Positions 1 through 10,800 of a stretch of 64,000 bases of DNA are shown here, piece after piece (positions within the stretch are counted from its first letter, which is position 1; each line of letters starts with the position of its first letter). Below the pieces are notes generated by a model, which was not told where the DNA came from, did no database searches, and saw only the letters and a program-made list of their open reading frames with translations. The translations under genes were made by a program, and so were the position numbers. The stretch covers positions 71,865,823 to 71,929,822 of the forward strand of contig CM058239.1 in the NCBI GenBank assembly GCA_030180135.1, read 5' to 3'. The DNA is from Orychophragmus violaceus (Eukaryota; Streptophyta; Magnoliopsida; Brassicales; Brassicaceae).

Positions 1-965
1 TGAGAAAATCCGGTTTAGTAAATAACCGGTTGACAATTGTGGTCATCGTAGTAATTAAAATTTGGTTAGACCAATTTTAATGAACCAGACCGGTTATGTC
101 ATTTAATTGGCAATTGGGTCATGTCTTGGACATGGACCAATTCTTGGGCCTCGGGCCAAGAAGTTAAAACAATTGGGCCAATTATTTGAGTCTTTCTTCA
201 GATTTAATTTAAAATTTATTTTATAAAGAATATAAATCGATTTTAAATTAAAGTTTCCGATATTTTGAAATTAGAAAGTTTCTTAATTTATAGAAGTTTC
301 TAGATTTGCATGATTCGGATTTTAAGAAATTTCTAAAGTTAGAAAGTTTCCGTTTTTAGAAAGTTTCCAATTTTAGAAAGTTTCCAAAATAGTAGGTTTC
401 CAAAAATGGAAAGTTTCCCGAAATAGTAATCTTCTATTTTGGGAATGAATTTTTAAATAAACCTACGAACCTCAAATAATATCAAGCGTTGGATGTCTTG
501 TCCATTCTATGTCAGCTGTCGAAGCCCATTCAATTGTATTCATGGCCTTACAGTGTGAGGGTGTCTGCTTTTGCGTGGATAAGACGGTTTGTGATTCATA
601 AATGTCATTGGGAGTCCCAGACATTAATGATTACATGACTGTATAGTCTGGTTTTCTTGACTGGGCCATCGGGAGTCCCGGGCCTTGAGACATCAGAGTG
701 AATTGGGCCTCGGGCCCAGATTCACAACCAAGAGTTATATCACGGATATAATTAGCCGACATAGGGCTTACCGATATAAGCTAAGGTTGGGTGACGGCCA
801 GTGGCCCACTTTAATCTTAGTTATATGTGGATCTTGGAATCATTATATTCTATTGAGGGTAACTGATGTTATTGAATATAATGCATGATTAATCATATTA
901 AATTTAATACGAGATTAATCATATTGAACATATTAACTAAAATCCTTTTATCTTAATTTTCAGTT
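1..965 (+). other. A1 5' leader (untranslated)
   Basis: Non-coding internal leader matching 6841-7814 of A2 nearly base for base. A run at about 285-425 repeats the word GAAAGTTTC many times. It ends with a pyrimidine-rich tract and CAG at 961-963, two bases before the gag ATG at 966, which fits a splice acceptor. The partner donor would lie in the missing 5' LTR. The short ORF at 685-888 recurs in A2 (7530-7733) with only a few changes, but both copies are young and nothing suggests it is translated. Confidence 0.75.
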
Positions 966-2060
966 ATGACTAGCACAAACAATCAAAACACTTTCTCGAT
1001 CCGGTCTGTCCTTAAGATGGACAAGCTGAACGGATCAAATTTCTTGACTTGGTCGCGGAACCTGAGGCTAGTTCTCAGACAGGAGAGAAAGGACTATGTC
1101 CTTGAGAGAGCTCTCCCCGTGAGGATCGGGTCCAATGCTTCTCATGCAGTATATGATGCTTGGAATAAGCATTATAATGATGCGGTAGATGTGCGTGGTC
1201 TGATATTGGCTACCATGGACTCAGACTTGCGGAAGCAATATGAGAACATGGAGTCGCCAATAGAGATGATCAGCAGCCTGAAATTGAAATTTCAGGAGCA
1301 GATAAGAGTGGAGAGATACCGGTTGGTTAAGTCTCTCACTAGCTGCAAGCTACCAAATGATAATCCAGTGAGTCCTCATGTCAGTAAAATGATGGGTTAC
1401 ATTGATAACCTGAGGAAACTGGATTATCCAGTTAGCCAAGAATTGGCAACTGAGATCATACTACAGTCACTGCCGTCAAGCTATGATAAGTTCAGAAGGA
1501 ACTATATCAAGAAAGGCTTAACGAAGACGCTGACTGAACTGCATGATATGCTCAAGACAGTTGAGCCAAACGTGAAGAGTACCCTGAATAATCTCATGAA
1601 TGAGAAGGGTAGGTTTGATAAACCTAATGCTGACAAGGGTAAAGGCAAAGTTGTCCAGATTTTGAATCATGGCAAGCGTGTGTCTTCTGAGCCCGAGTCA
1701 GATGCCTCTTACGTTGGTAAGTGCTGCTACTGTAAGGAAACAGGGCATTGGAAGAGAGATTGCATTAAATTCATGGAAGATGATGAGGAGTTAAAGTCGA
1801 TGTATGAGACTACTTCCTCAGGTATTCATGTTATTACTTCAAGTTCTACCTTAAAGGTATTGGATACTGGTTGTGGCACTGATATTTGTGATAATATGCA
1901 GAGCCTAAGCAACAGTAGAACGTCCTTAAAGGTATTGGATACTGGTTGTGGCACTGATATTTGTGATAATATGCAGAGCCTAAGCAACAGTAGAACGTTG
2001 AAGGAAGGGCAAGTGAAACTACATGTCTGGAAGGAGCTTGGGATGCTGCCTCAGCCGTAG
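966..2060 (+). pseudogene. A1 gag-like ORF ending inside protease
   Basis: Retained 364-codon ORF encoding a Copia Gag: an N-terminal UBN2/DUF4219-like region (residues about 10-220) and one CCHC zinc knuckle, CCYCKETGHWKRDC, near residue 253. It enters the protease region, where the motif LDTGCG appears twice because of a 75-bp tandem duplication, then stops. The start ATG is chosen because it follows the acceptor-like CAG and aligns with the gag starts of A2, C, D and E. Wording such as VYDAWNKHY and VDVRGL is closest to E1/E2 gag, not to A2. A functional Gag could still be made; no downstream pol is readable. Confidence 0.8.
1849..1998 (+). repeat. 75-bp tandem duplication of the protease active-site segment
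   Basis: Two adjacent copies (1849-1923 and 1924-1998) are the same as far as I can read. The period is 75 bp, so the frame is kept and a 25-residue block containing the retropepsin-like DTG is doubled. Confidence 0.9.
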
Positions 2061-4640
2061 GGTTTTTCACTCATAGATCCCTTTGAGACTTGGTTTTGTA
2101 TTAAGTAATTGCTACAATGTACCTGCTTTAAGCAGAGTTGTCTTTCATTTTCTTGTAAGAATTTGAATGTTTTTCATTTTGATAAAAGACAAGTTTTGTT
2201 CTTTTGATCTTAATGAAATATTAATTGTAGCACCCTATTCATGGAATGGGTTTTATATCTTAAACCAAAGTGTGCCTAAATGTAACATATATATACCGAA
2301 TTGGTTTAAATCTGATGAATTAAACCTGATTTTTCTTGGCATAAAGTCTTGGTCATATAGAGTAAGTCGAATTCAAAAATCCCATAGTCATGGACTGTTG
2401 GGCTCGTTTGATAAAATATCTTATGAGACTTGAATTCTGTTTACTAGACCAAAAGGTAAAGGGCCTATCTTAGCCAAGCTAGAGAAAGGCCCAAAGGCTT
2501 ATTGGACCTGGAACATACTCATGTATGTGGCCCAATGAGCAGTAATGCCAGAGAAAAATCTCCTGTACTTCATTGTCTCTACTGATTACTTCAGTAAGTG
2601 TGACTGTGTTCATTAGATGAGACACAAGTCGAAATTCTTTGACATGGTCGAAAGAGTTCCAGAATGAAGTATAGGATCTGAATGACAAAAGTATTAAGAC
2701 TCTGGATTAAAATCACGAGTGAAGAATACTTAAGTCATTGATTATGTGATCATCTGAATGAGTGTGAAATCGTTTCACAGCTCATTTCTCCTGAAAACCT
2801 GAAGGTGTTTCTGTGAGAAAGAATCAGATCTTATTAGAAATGATTGAAGATGAATCACACGAATCTTCCATGATATTTTAAGAATAACGCTCTAGAAATA
2901 TCTAAGTTTACGCTAAAATAGTTCCACCAATATCAGTTGAAAGACACCACGTAAATGTGGATTGGAATCGATCCAAATTTGTCTTTACTGAGTATTTGTA
3001 GTTATGCTACTTCGCTGGTTGTCCTAGAGAAACTAAGGCTTATTACTTTTACGTCCATTCTGTTTTCTAAGAAGGGAAGTTAATTTCCAAGAAGAACAGT
3101 GGGAGTAAAAGTATAACTCGAAGAAATTCGAGAAATACAGGACGCTGCTTAACCTGTTGAGGGAGAGCAGCGGAAGGATTTACAGATTTCTGTAGAATCT
3201 ACACCTGTGGATTATGGAGTTCGCAGATATGAATGAATCAGTTACTGATCCGAGAGTGATTTCTCGTCATTAGTTGAACCTGATAATCATTGAAATCTGC
3301 ACCTCTGGAGCCTGAAGTTCGCAGATATGAATGAATCAGTTACTAATCCGAGAGTGATTTCTCGTCATTAGTTGAACCTGATAATCATTGAAATCTGCAC
3401 CTCTGGAGCCTGAAGTTCGCAGATATGAATGAATCAGTTACTAATCCGAGAGTGATTTCTCGTCATTAGTTGAACCTGATAATCATTGAAAGTTCGCATG
3501 ATCTGATGATCATTGAAAGCGACGAATCTGCGAAATTCAAAGAAGCGAAAGTGAGCCCGGACTCCGAAAAATTACATTTTATGTAAGTTAGCTTCATTGA
3601 TCCATTCATGGATGGAAGCAAACATATCGGAGTTGGAATCTTCGTTCTGTTGAAGTAGTCAAGGTTTTGACTTGAACAGGAACGAAGCGGAACTGTGTGT
3701 TTACTAATAGATTAGTGGGAGCGATATTGCATTTCTCATATTGTATGTCGATGACATACTGATTCTCGGATATAACGTCCCAACGCTATAGTCGGTAAAG
3801 GACTAGCTTGGGAGTTGGTTTAATGATTGACATGGGTAAAGCCACGTAGTTCTTGGATTTTGGATCTAAAGATAGAGATCCAAAAGAGCTGGTAGGACAA
3901 AGTCAGGATTCTTAAATTGACAAAGTCCTACACGTTTTGAGCAATCCAAGAAGGGTTTTATGCCAATGTCACATGGCATTAAGTTAAGCAAGATACAGTA
4001 TCCTACGATAACTGCTGAGCTTAAATGCATGGATGAGATTCCATATGCGTCGGCAATTGGATCTATCATGTATGCCATGAAACATACTTGTTTGATGTTG
4101 CTTTAATGTTAAGCAAGACAAATAAAGACCAGTCAAATCCAGCAAAGAATCAAGTTTCCTAAAGTATGTCCTAAAGTATTTGAGGAATACTAAGGATAAG
4201 TTCTTGATTTACGGAGAAAGTGAGGTGCTATAAGTCGATAGAGTCTGAAAGGCAAGTTTCCAACAGACAAAGATGATTTCCGGTCACAGTCCGGTTATAT
4301 CTTGTGTTTGTCTGGCGGTGCACGGCACTGTTGCTGACTCCATGACTTAAGCTGAATCTTTCGCAGCTTGGGAAGCGGCGAAAGAGGTTGTTTGGAAAGA
4401 AGAGTTCATCACTGAACTTGATGTGATTCCAGCATAGATGAAACTAGCTGCACATCAGAGGTCCAAACACCTTGAGGATAGGTATAACCTATTCCGTAAG
4501 ATAAATGACAGAGATGTTAAGTAGATCAGCAAGTTTCAACAAATGAGAACGTTGCTAATCTATTAACGAAGCCACTCCTTAGGCCTAAGCACGAGTCGCG
4601 GACTGTTGCTGTAGGATAAGTGAAATTAAGATGTAGTCTT
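2061..4640 (+). pseudogene. A1 pol remnant (integrase, RT, RNase H)
   Basis: Alignable by eye to A2 pol but full of stops, indels and deletions. Recognisable pieces include the pre-integrase region (about 2160-2430), the YVDD-box area of RT (about 3740-3770, still reading as YVDD-I), and RNase H with the end of pol (about 4260-4620, similar to A2 11340-11770). Remnant wording follows the E elements (for instance 2167-2280 versus 41625-41720). No ORF above 90 codons survives. Confidence 0.8.
3219..3492 (+). repeat. 98-bp tandem repeat, three copies, inside A1 pol
   Basis: Units begin at 3219, 3317 and 3415 with the word GTTCGCAGATATGAATG. The second and third are nearly identical and the third is cut short. 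The unit covers the integrase/RT linker and has no counterpart duplication in A2, C or E. Confidence 0.85.
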
Positions 4641-5492
4641 AATTTCAGTGGGAGTTATTAAAGGGCTTTATTTAGTTATTGGATATGTTCTTGAAACAAC
4701 ATTTAAGATGTTTAATGAAATTATTATTTCAAGATTATTTTAACTGTGATGAAATAATCGTTCCAAAGTGATATAAACCATTTTATAGGTCATCGAAGTA
4801 AATGACTTGATCTTGAGTCATCGAAGTCATTTAGCTTGATCATGAGACCCTATATTTGATAAATGTTTTATATCATCCTGTCCCTAGTCGAAGGTTGTTG
4901 AAATTGGAACACCAACAACCGTGTGAGACTGGATTGGTACGTGACTTATGACAAAGTCTCAGTGTGTCATAGATGCGCGGCATCAAAGTCAGTACATAGG
5001 TGTATGTTTGGGAACATACGACCGGACAAGACCCGCTTATAAGAACTCTTCAGGATATTTATATATGTGTCATAAGAGATTCTTACTACGACTATAGAGT
5101 ATAGTCCTTAGACCTGAGTTCGCATGCATGTGACTGCACATGGACTGATGCACTTTGATCATTGTCTAACGCTATCGTCCTGCGATAGTTATAAGGACCT
5201 TGTTTGGGTACATTATGAAATGAGTAGTTTACAGTGATGGAACAAGACGGAATTTGTCCCTCCAATATAAATGGAGTGAATATCTCTAGGCCAATCGGAG
5301 ATTTGAATACTGGAAAATGCATGGCCATGCTCAAACGGACTGTCCCGAGTCGTTTGGATTGTCAGTATCAAATCAGAGTCCGATGAACAAGATTAGGCTT
5401 TATGAGGATGAAACTAATCTTGCCTTATGACTAATCGAGATATTGAGACAAAAGGGATTATGAATACAGAGATTCCAGTACAAGTGGGAGAT
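4641..5492 (+). other. A1 3' untranslated region and PPT
   Basis: Non-coding, nearly identical to 11793-12642 of A2. It contains a duplicated GTCATCGAAGT word, the conserved hairpin at 5090-5106, and ends with the purine-rich AAGTGGGAGAT directly before the LTR. An antisense 80-codon frame (5092-5334) is an open frame without coding support (see rejected list). Confidence 0.8.
5090..5106 (+). other. conserved 3'-UTR hairpin, A1 copy
   Basis: Perfect 7-bp inverted repeat GACTATA-GAG-TATAGTC. The same hairpin and its 3' flank (CCTTAGACCTGAGTT) occur in A2, A3, C and E2. Confidence 0.75.
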
Positions 5493-5762
5493 TGTTGGAA
5501 TTGTGTCCAGTAATCTCGGTACTGTCTCTAGAAAGTAAGAGTATGTCAATGATCAGACATAAGTCATATAATACTGGGGGTCATGATGGCTTGCTAGAGT
5601 CCGCTCATGATCTATAAGTCTTGGACTTATTGCCTTTATTATATGATCCCATATGGGTCACACGCCTAAGCTAACAGGAAAATGTGTAGGAACGGTTTAG
5701 CAGAAGTACGGTAAAAGTGCTAGGCATTTACTGTACTTAGAGAGAATAAAACGGTTTAGCCA

Positions 5763-5803
5763 CTGTGTGTCGATCGATACACAAGGTGTGTCGATCGACA
5801 CAG
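5763..5803 (+). repeat. CGATCG palindrome pair in A LTR
   Basis: TGTGTCGATCGATACA followed by the perfect palindrome TGTGTCGATCGACACA (5787-5802), lying upstream of the TATA box. Confidence 0.8.
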
Positions 5804-5830
5804 TGCGCGAATGCCGTCGAGTTAATTGGT

Positions 5831-5876
5831 GTTTGGGCCAAATGGCCCAAACGGAACCGGACAAGTTTTATAAATA
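5831..5876 (+). promoter_or_regulatory. LTR promoter: inverted GGGCC box and TATA
   Basis: GTTTGGGCCA-AA-TGGCCCAAAC is a 10-bp perfect inverted repeat (5831-5852). Each arm carries GGGCC, the core of plant site II/TCP-type elements. TATAAATA follows at 5869-5876. The same arrangement is at 12981-13026 and, inverted, at 15168-15189. Transcription would be expected to start shortly after the TATA box, inside the LTR. Confidence 0.6.
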
Positions 5877-6160
5877 AAACTCGAGTTCAGAACCAAAAAC
5901 CCTAGCCGAAAACTCTCTCTCCCTCTGCGCCGAGTTCCCCTAGTGGCCTAGCAGCCTTCTTCCTGATTGGTGTGCGTGTGTGAACCTCTGGAGGAGTTAT
6001 CTCTCGGTGGCTCTCTGATCTCTGACATACCATCTCTTTCCGCTGCAAACAGGTATAAGGTGAGATCTATCATTGTTTCTATTCAAGAGAACCTAGATCA
6101 GCATGTTTAGGTTAATCTGAATCTGAGAATTGAATCAGGATTGACTAAACATTCCTTCAG

Positions 6161-6172
6161 TGGTATCAGAGC
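6161..6172 (+). other. primer binding site of A2
   Basis: TGGTATCAGAGC, complementary to the 3' region of plant initiator-Met tRNA, one base after the LTR end. Confidence 0.9.
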
Positions 6173-6335
6173 TTTTGGTTCTGGTTTTTCTTGTTTAGAT
6201 TCAAGTTTAGGATTGTTTTTCTTGTTTAAAAGTGTTTTGAATCAACTACTGATAAGAGAAATCACTTAAGCAACAAGGAATTGAAACCTAAACACACTTA
6301 AAATCGCAGAAACCAAGCTATATTGATTTGGTAGA

Positions 6336-6665
6336 ATGCGATTTTCAAAAGTCAGTATCGACTGCGATCGCATGGATCGATCGATACGATCGCATGGATC
6401 GGTCGATACAGTCTATCGGCTAACCCTGTTAACGCGTGAAAGCATCGATCGATGCAGGATCGATGCAGGTTCGATGTTGGTGCATCGACCGATGCGGTTG
6501 GTGCATCGATCGACACAGTTAGGGTTTTGGCTCGGTTCCGTGCATGCGTGAGAGCATCGATCGATACAGGATCGATGCACGATCGATGCAGGATCGATGC
6601 TAAGAGCATCGACCGATGCGGTTGATGGATCGATCGACACGGTTGGTTCATCGATCGACATGGTT
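6336..6665 (+). repeat. dense CGATCG array in A2 leader
   Basis: More than a dozen GATCGATC-type words within about 330 bp, including the perfect palindrome GCATCGATCGATGC at 6442-6455. Some units are shortened (GGATCGATGCAGG) and some carry GACC in the core. Overlapping ORFs on both strands here are by-products of the repeats. Confidence 0.85.
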
Positions 6666-6839
6666 GGTTTAAGGCTCGGTTTAATATTTTGATTAAAATT
6701 AATTCGTCCTGGTTTAATAAACAGATTTAATAATTTTATTAAGTCTGGTTAAACCGGGACAAGAAATCCAATGTCGAAAGAATTATTGGATTTAGTGCCT
6801 AAACCAGGATTTTCTAATTTGATTTGGTTGGACCAAATA

Positions 6840-7814
6840 AATTGAGAAAATCCGGTTTAGTAAATAACCGGTTGACAATTGTGGTCGTCGTAGTAATTAA
6901 TTTTGGTTAGACCAATTTTAATGAACCAGACCGGTTATGTCATCTAATTGGACGATCGGGTTATGTCTCGGACATAGACCAATTCTTCGGCCTCGGGCCA
7001 AGAAGTTAAAACGATTGGGCCAATTATTTGAGTCTTTCTTCAGATTTAATTTAAAATTTATTTTATAAAGAATATAAATCGATTTTAAATTAAAGTTTCC
7101 GAAATTTTGAAATTAGAAAGTTTCTTAATTTATAGAAGTTTCTAGATTTGCATGATTCGGATTTTTAAGAAATTTCTAAAGTTAGAAAGTTTCCGTTTTT
7201 AGAAAGTTTCCAATTTTAGAAAGTTTCCAAAAATAGTAGGTTTTCTAAAATGGAAAGTTTCCCGAAATAGTAATCTTCTATTTTGGGAATGAGATTTTAA
7301 AATAAACCTACGAACCTCAAATAATATCAAGCGTTGGATGTCTTGTCCAAGCTATGTCAGCTGTTGAAGCCCATTCAATTGTATTCATGGCCTTACAGTG
7401 TGAGGGTGTCTGCTTTTGCGTGGGTAAGACGGTTTGTGATTCATAAATGTCATTGGGAGTCCCAGACATTAATGATTACATGACTGTATAGTCTGGTTTT
7501 CTTGACTAGGCCATCGGGAGTCCCGGGCCTTGAGACATCAGAGTGGATTGGGCCTCGGGCCCAGATTCACAACCAAGAGTTATATCACGGATATAATTAG
7601 CCGATATAGGGCTTACCGATATAAGCTAATATTGGGTGACGGCCAGTGGCCCACTTTAATCTTAGTTATATGTGGATCTTGGAATCATTATATTCTATTG
7701 AGGGTAACTGATGTTATTGAATATAATGCATGATTAATCATATTAAAATTTAATACGAGATTAATCATATTGAACATAACAACTAATAACCTTTTTATCT
7801 TATATATTTCAGCT
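6840..7814 (+). other. A2 5' leader, distal part
   Basis: Non-coding sequence matching 1-965 of A1, with the repeated GAAAGTTTC words at about 7090-7265. It includes the acceptor-like tract just before the gag start. Confidence 0.75.
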
Positions 7815-10800
7815 ATGACTACTACAAGCGCACAAAACACATTCTCGATCCGGTCTGTTCTCGAGAAGGAGAAGCTGACTGGAACGAACTTCCTGACATG
7901 GTCAAGGAACTTGAGGCTAGTCCTCAAGCAGGAGAAGAAGGATTATGTCCTTCGTGATCCTCTCCCCGAGAGGCCTCCTAACAATGCCGCCAGGACTCTG
8001 CATAATGCTTGGGAAAAGCATTCGTCAGATGAAAATGATGTGTATTGCCTTATGTTGGCGACAATGACTGGTGAGCTGCAAATGCAGTTCGAGAGTGTGT
8101 TGTCACCAATTGAGATAATGGCAAGCCTGAAATCGCTTTTTCAGGAGCAGGCTAGGACTGAGAGGTTTCAAACAGTTAAGAACCTCTTGGACTGCAAGTT
8201 GGCTGCGAATGCGGCAGTGAGTCCTCATGTCTTGAAGATGATGGGTTATCTCGATCATCTTCAGAAACTCGACTGCCCAATCAGCCAGGAACTTGCCTGC
8301 GACATCATTCTGCAGTCATTACCTGCAAGCTATGATCAGTTCATTCTGAACTTTAACATGCATGGTTTGAGTAAGACATTGCCTGAGCTTCACGGAATGC
8401 TCAAGACTGCAGAGCCCAACTTGAGGAAAACCGCCAAGGACCCCAATGTGCTTATGGTGCAGAAGGGCAAGGGGTTTAAGAAATCCTCTGCTAAGGATAA
8501 GGGAAAGGCCAAGGCTGTCCAAGTCGCGGACAAGGACACGCCAAAGCCCAAGCCCAAGTCCAAGGCTGGGCCAACTGACATATGCAGGTTCTGTAAAGAA
8601 CCAGGGCATTGGAGGAGAGAATGTAAGAAATTCCAGGAAGGTCTAAAGGAATTGAAGAAGAAGACTTTTGAGACTTCTTCAACAGGTATTTTTGTTATAG
8701 AAGTTAATACAACTACTTCTGATAATACCTCATGGGTTATGGATACTGGTTGTGGGGCTCATATTTGTACTAATATGCAGGCACTCAGCAACAGTAGAAG
8801 GCTGAAGCAAGGACAAGTGGAGCTACGAGTTGGGAATGGAGCGAAAGTTCCAGCACTAGCTGTAGGCACTTACTTGTTGTCTTTACCTTCGGGATTGATT
8901 TTAGAACTCAATAATTGTTATTTTGTACCTGCTATAAGCAGAAATATTATTTCAATTTCTTTGTTGGATTTGGAAGGTTATGATTTTTCAGTTAAGAATA
9001 AATTATGTTCCTTCAATCGCAACAATTTGTTCTATGGTTCTGCCCCTCTTTCGAATGGGCTTTACATACTCGATCAATCCGCGCCAATTTATAACATTAA
9101 TACCAAACGGTTCAAACCTAATGAGGAGAACCAAACGTTTCTATGGCATTGTCGTTTAGGGCACATCAGCGAGAAACGCATTAAGAGGCTCCATACGAAT
9201 GGACTTCTTGGCTCTTTTGACTTTGAGTCATGTGAGAAATGCGAATCCTGCATGATGGGCAAAATGACACGGGCCCCCTTTAATAAACCTAACGAGAGGG
9301 CCAGTGACTTATTGGGCCTGATACACACTGATGTGTGTGGCCCAATGTCCACAAATGCAAGAGGAAACTATCAGTACTTCATTACCTTCACTGATGATTT
9401 CAGTAGGTATGGATATGTTTATTTGATGAAACATAAGTCTGAATCTTTTGAGAAGTTCAGAGAATTCCAAAATGAAGTACAGAACCAACTTGGCAAAAGC
9501 ATTAAGGCTCTTCGGTCCGACCGAGGAGGAGAATACTTAAGCCAAGAATTCAGTGATCATCTGAGAGAGTGTGGGATCGTATCCCAACTCACTCCTCCTG
9601 GAACACCTCAATGGAATGGTGTGTCTGAAAGGAGAAATCGGACCTTATTGGATATGGTTCGATCTATGATGAGTCACACAGACCTTCCAATATCCCTTTG
9701 GGGATATGCTCTGCTAACAGCAGTGTTCACTCTAAATAGAGCGCCATCGAAAGCAGTAGCAAAGACACCATATGAATTATGGACTGGAGTAGCTCCAGTG
9801 CTGTCTTATCTCAGAATTTGGGGTTGTGAAGCCTATGTCAAGAGATTGATCTCAGACAAGCTTACACCAAAATCTGACAAATGCTACTTCATTGGTTATC
9901 CACGGGAAACCAAGGCTTATTACTTCTATCTACGTTCCGAGAACAAGATCTTTGTTGCCCGGGATTGTAACTTTCTTGAGAGGGAGTTTCTCTCTAAGAA
10001 AGACAGTGGGAGTAAGGTACTGCTTGAAGAAATTCAAGATGAACAGGATACTGCTCAACCTAATGAGGAAGAGCAGCAGGAGGACCTACAAGAAATTGTA
10101 GAGCCTGAACCTGTAGTACCTGAAGTTCGAAGATCCGGGAGGATCCGTCACGAACCCGAGAGATATCAAGGATTCCTCGTGACTGACTGTCATGATCTTC
10201 TGATCATTGATGGTGATGAACCATCGAACTTCAATCAAGCCATGATGGGCCCAGATTCCTCTAAGTGGCGCAAGGCCACTGATTCCGAAATGGACTCCAT
10301 GTCGGTCAACCAAGTGTTTTCGTTGGTTGACTTACCCGCTGGTGTAAAAGCCATCGAGTGCAAATGGATCTTCAAGAAGAAGATTGACGTGGATGGAAAT
10401 GTCCAGATTTATAAAGCCAGGTTGGTGGCAAAAGGTTTCAGACAAGTTCACGGTGTGGATTACGATGAAACCTATTCACCAGTGGCTATGATGAAATCTA
10501 TTCGGATTCTACTAGCAACTGCAGCTTTTCATGATTATGAAATTTGGCAGATGGACGTGAAAACCGCCTTCCTGAATGGTATTCTGGAAGAGGATGTGTA
10601 TATGACACAACCTGACGGTTACATAGATCCAAAGAATGCTGGAAAAGTATGCAAGCTTCATAAATCCATTTATGGATTGAAGCAAGCATCGAGGAGCTGG
10701 AATCTTCGTTTTGATGAAGCGATCAAGCAATTTGACTTCATCAGAAACGAAGAAGAACAATGCGTGTATAAGAAATCTAGTGGGAGCAAGATTGTATTTC

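Larger units (their letters stand above)
1..6159 (+). mobile_element. Copia element A1, partial, non-autonomous mosaic
   Basis: The element enters from the left window edge, so its 5' LTR is not seen. Order: leader (1-965), gag (966-2060), decayed pol (2061-4640), 3' UTR (4641-5480), PPT (5481-5492) and an LTR (5493-6159) shared with the next element. Leader and 3' UTR are almost identical to those of A2 downstream. The gag and pol remnants instead resemble the E elements at 37-45 kb, so A1 looks like E-type coding sequence between A-type ends. Pol has many stops and internal tandem duplications, so A1 cannot make its own RT or integrase. Confidence 0.85.
5493..6159 (+). repeat. LTR of family A, shared by A1 (3') and A2 (5')
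   Basis: 667 bp, starting TGTTGGAAT and ending ATTCCTTCA. A PPT lies immediately left and a PBS immediately right, so it serves as 3' LTR of A1 and 5' LTR of A2. Compared with 12643-13309 I see only two adjacent substitutions. It holds an inverted GGGCC box (5831-5852), a TATA box (5869-5876), a CGATCG palindrome pair (5763-5803) and a splice-donor-like site (6053). Confidence 0.93.
6053..7812 (+). other. predicted leader intron of A2
   Basis: Donor-like ACAG|GTATAAG in the LTR (GT at 6053; a second option AAG|GTGAGA has GT at 6060). Acceptor-like TATATATTTCAG ends at 7812, two bases before the gag ATG (7815). Splicing would remove the PBS and the whole leader, giving a short-leader Gag-Pol mRNA. 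The same donor/acceptor geometry is seen in C, D, E1 and E2. No transcript evidence is available here. Confidence 0.5.

Noticed and set aside
5092..5334. 80-codon antisense ORF in the 3' UTR, repeated at 12242-12484 and 14133-14375 and with an equal-length ORF in C (17461-17703)
   Set aside because: In C the ends agree but the middle is in another frame because of indels, and in E2 the frame is broken as well. The DNA is conserved; the reading frame is not. The A copies are simply too young to have diverged.
6161..6172. tRNA genes at the TGGTATCAGAGC sites
   Set aside because: Only 12-13 bases of complementarity to tRNA are present, placed right after LTRs: primer binding sites, not tRNA genes.
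6352..6661. Minus-strand ORFs of 82-99 codons with repetitive SID/ASVDAPT wording
   Set aside because: They are the translation of the CGATCG repeat array, open on both strands because the repeat lacks stop triplets.
6336..6665. CRISPR-like array of short palindromic repeats
   Set aside because: Spacing is irregular, units vary and overlap, and the context is a plant retrotransposon leader.
8319..8682. Antisense ORFs of 63-96 codons within A2 gag
   Set aside because: Shadows of the real Gag frame, favoured by its Lys/Pro-rich codons.
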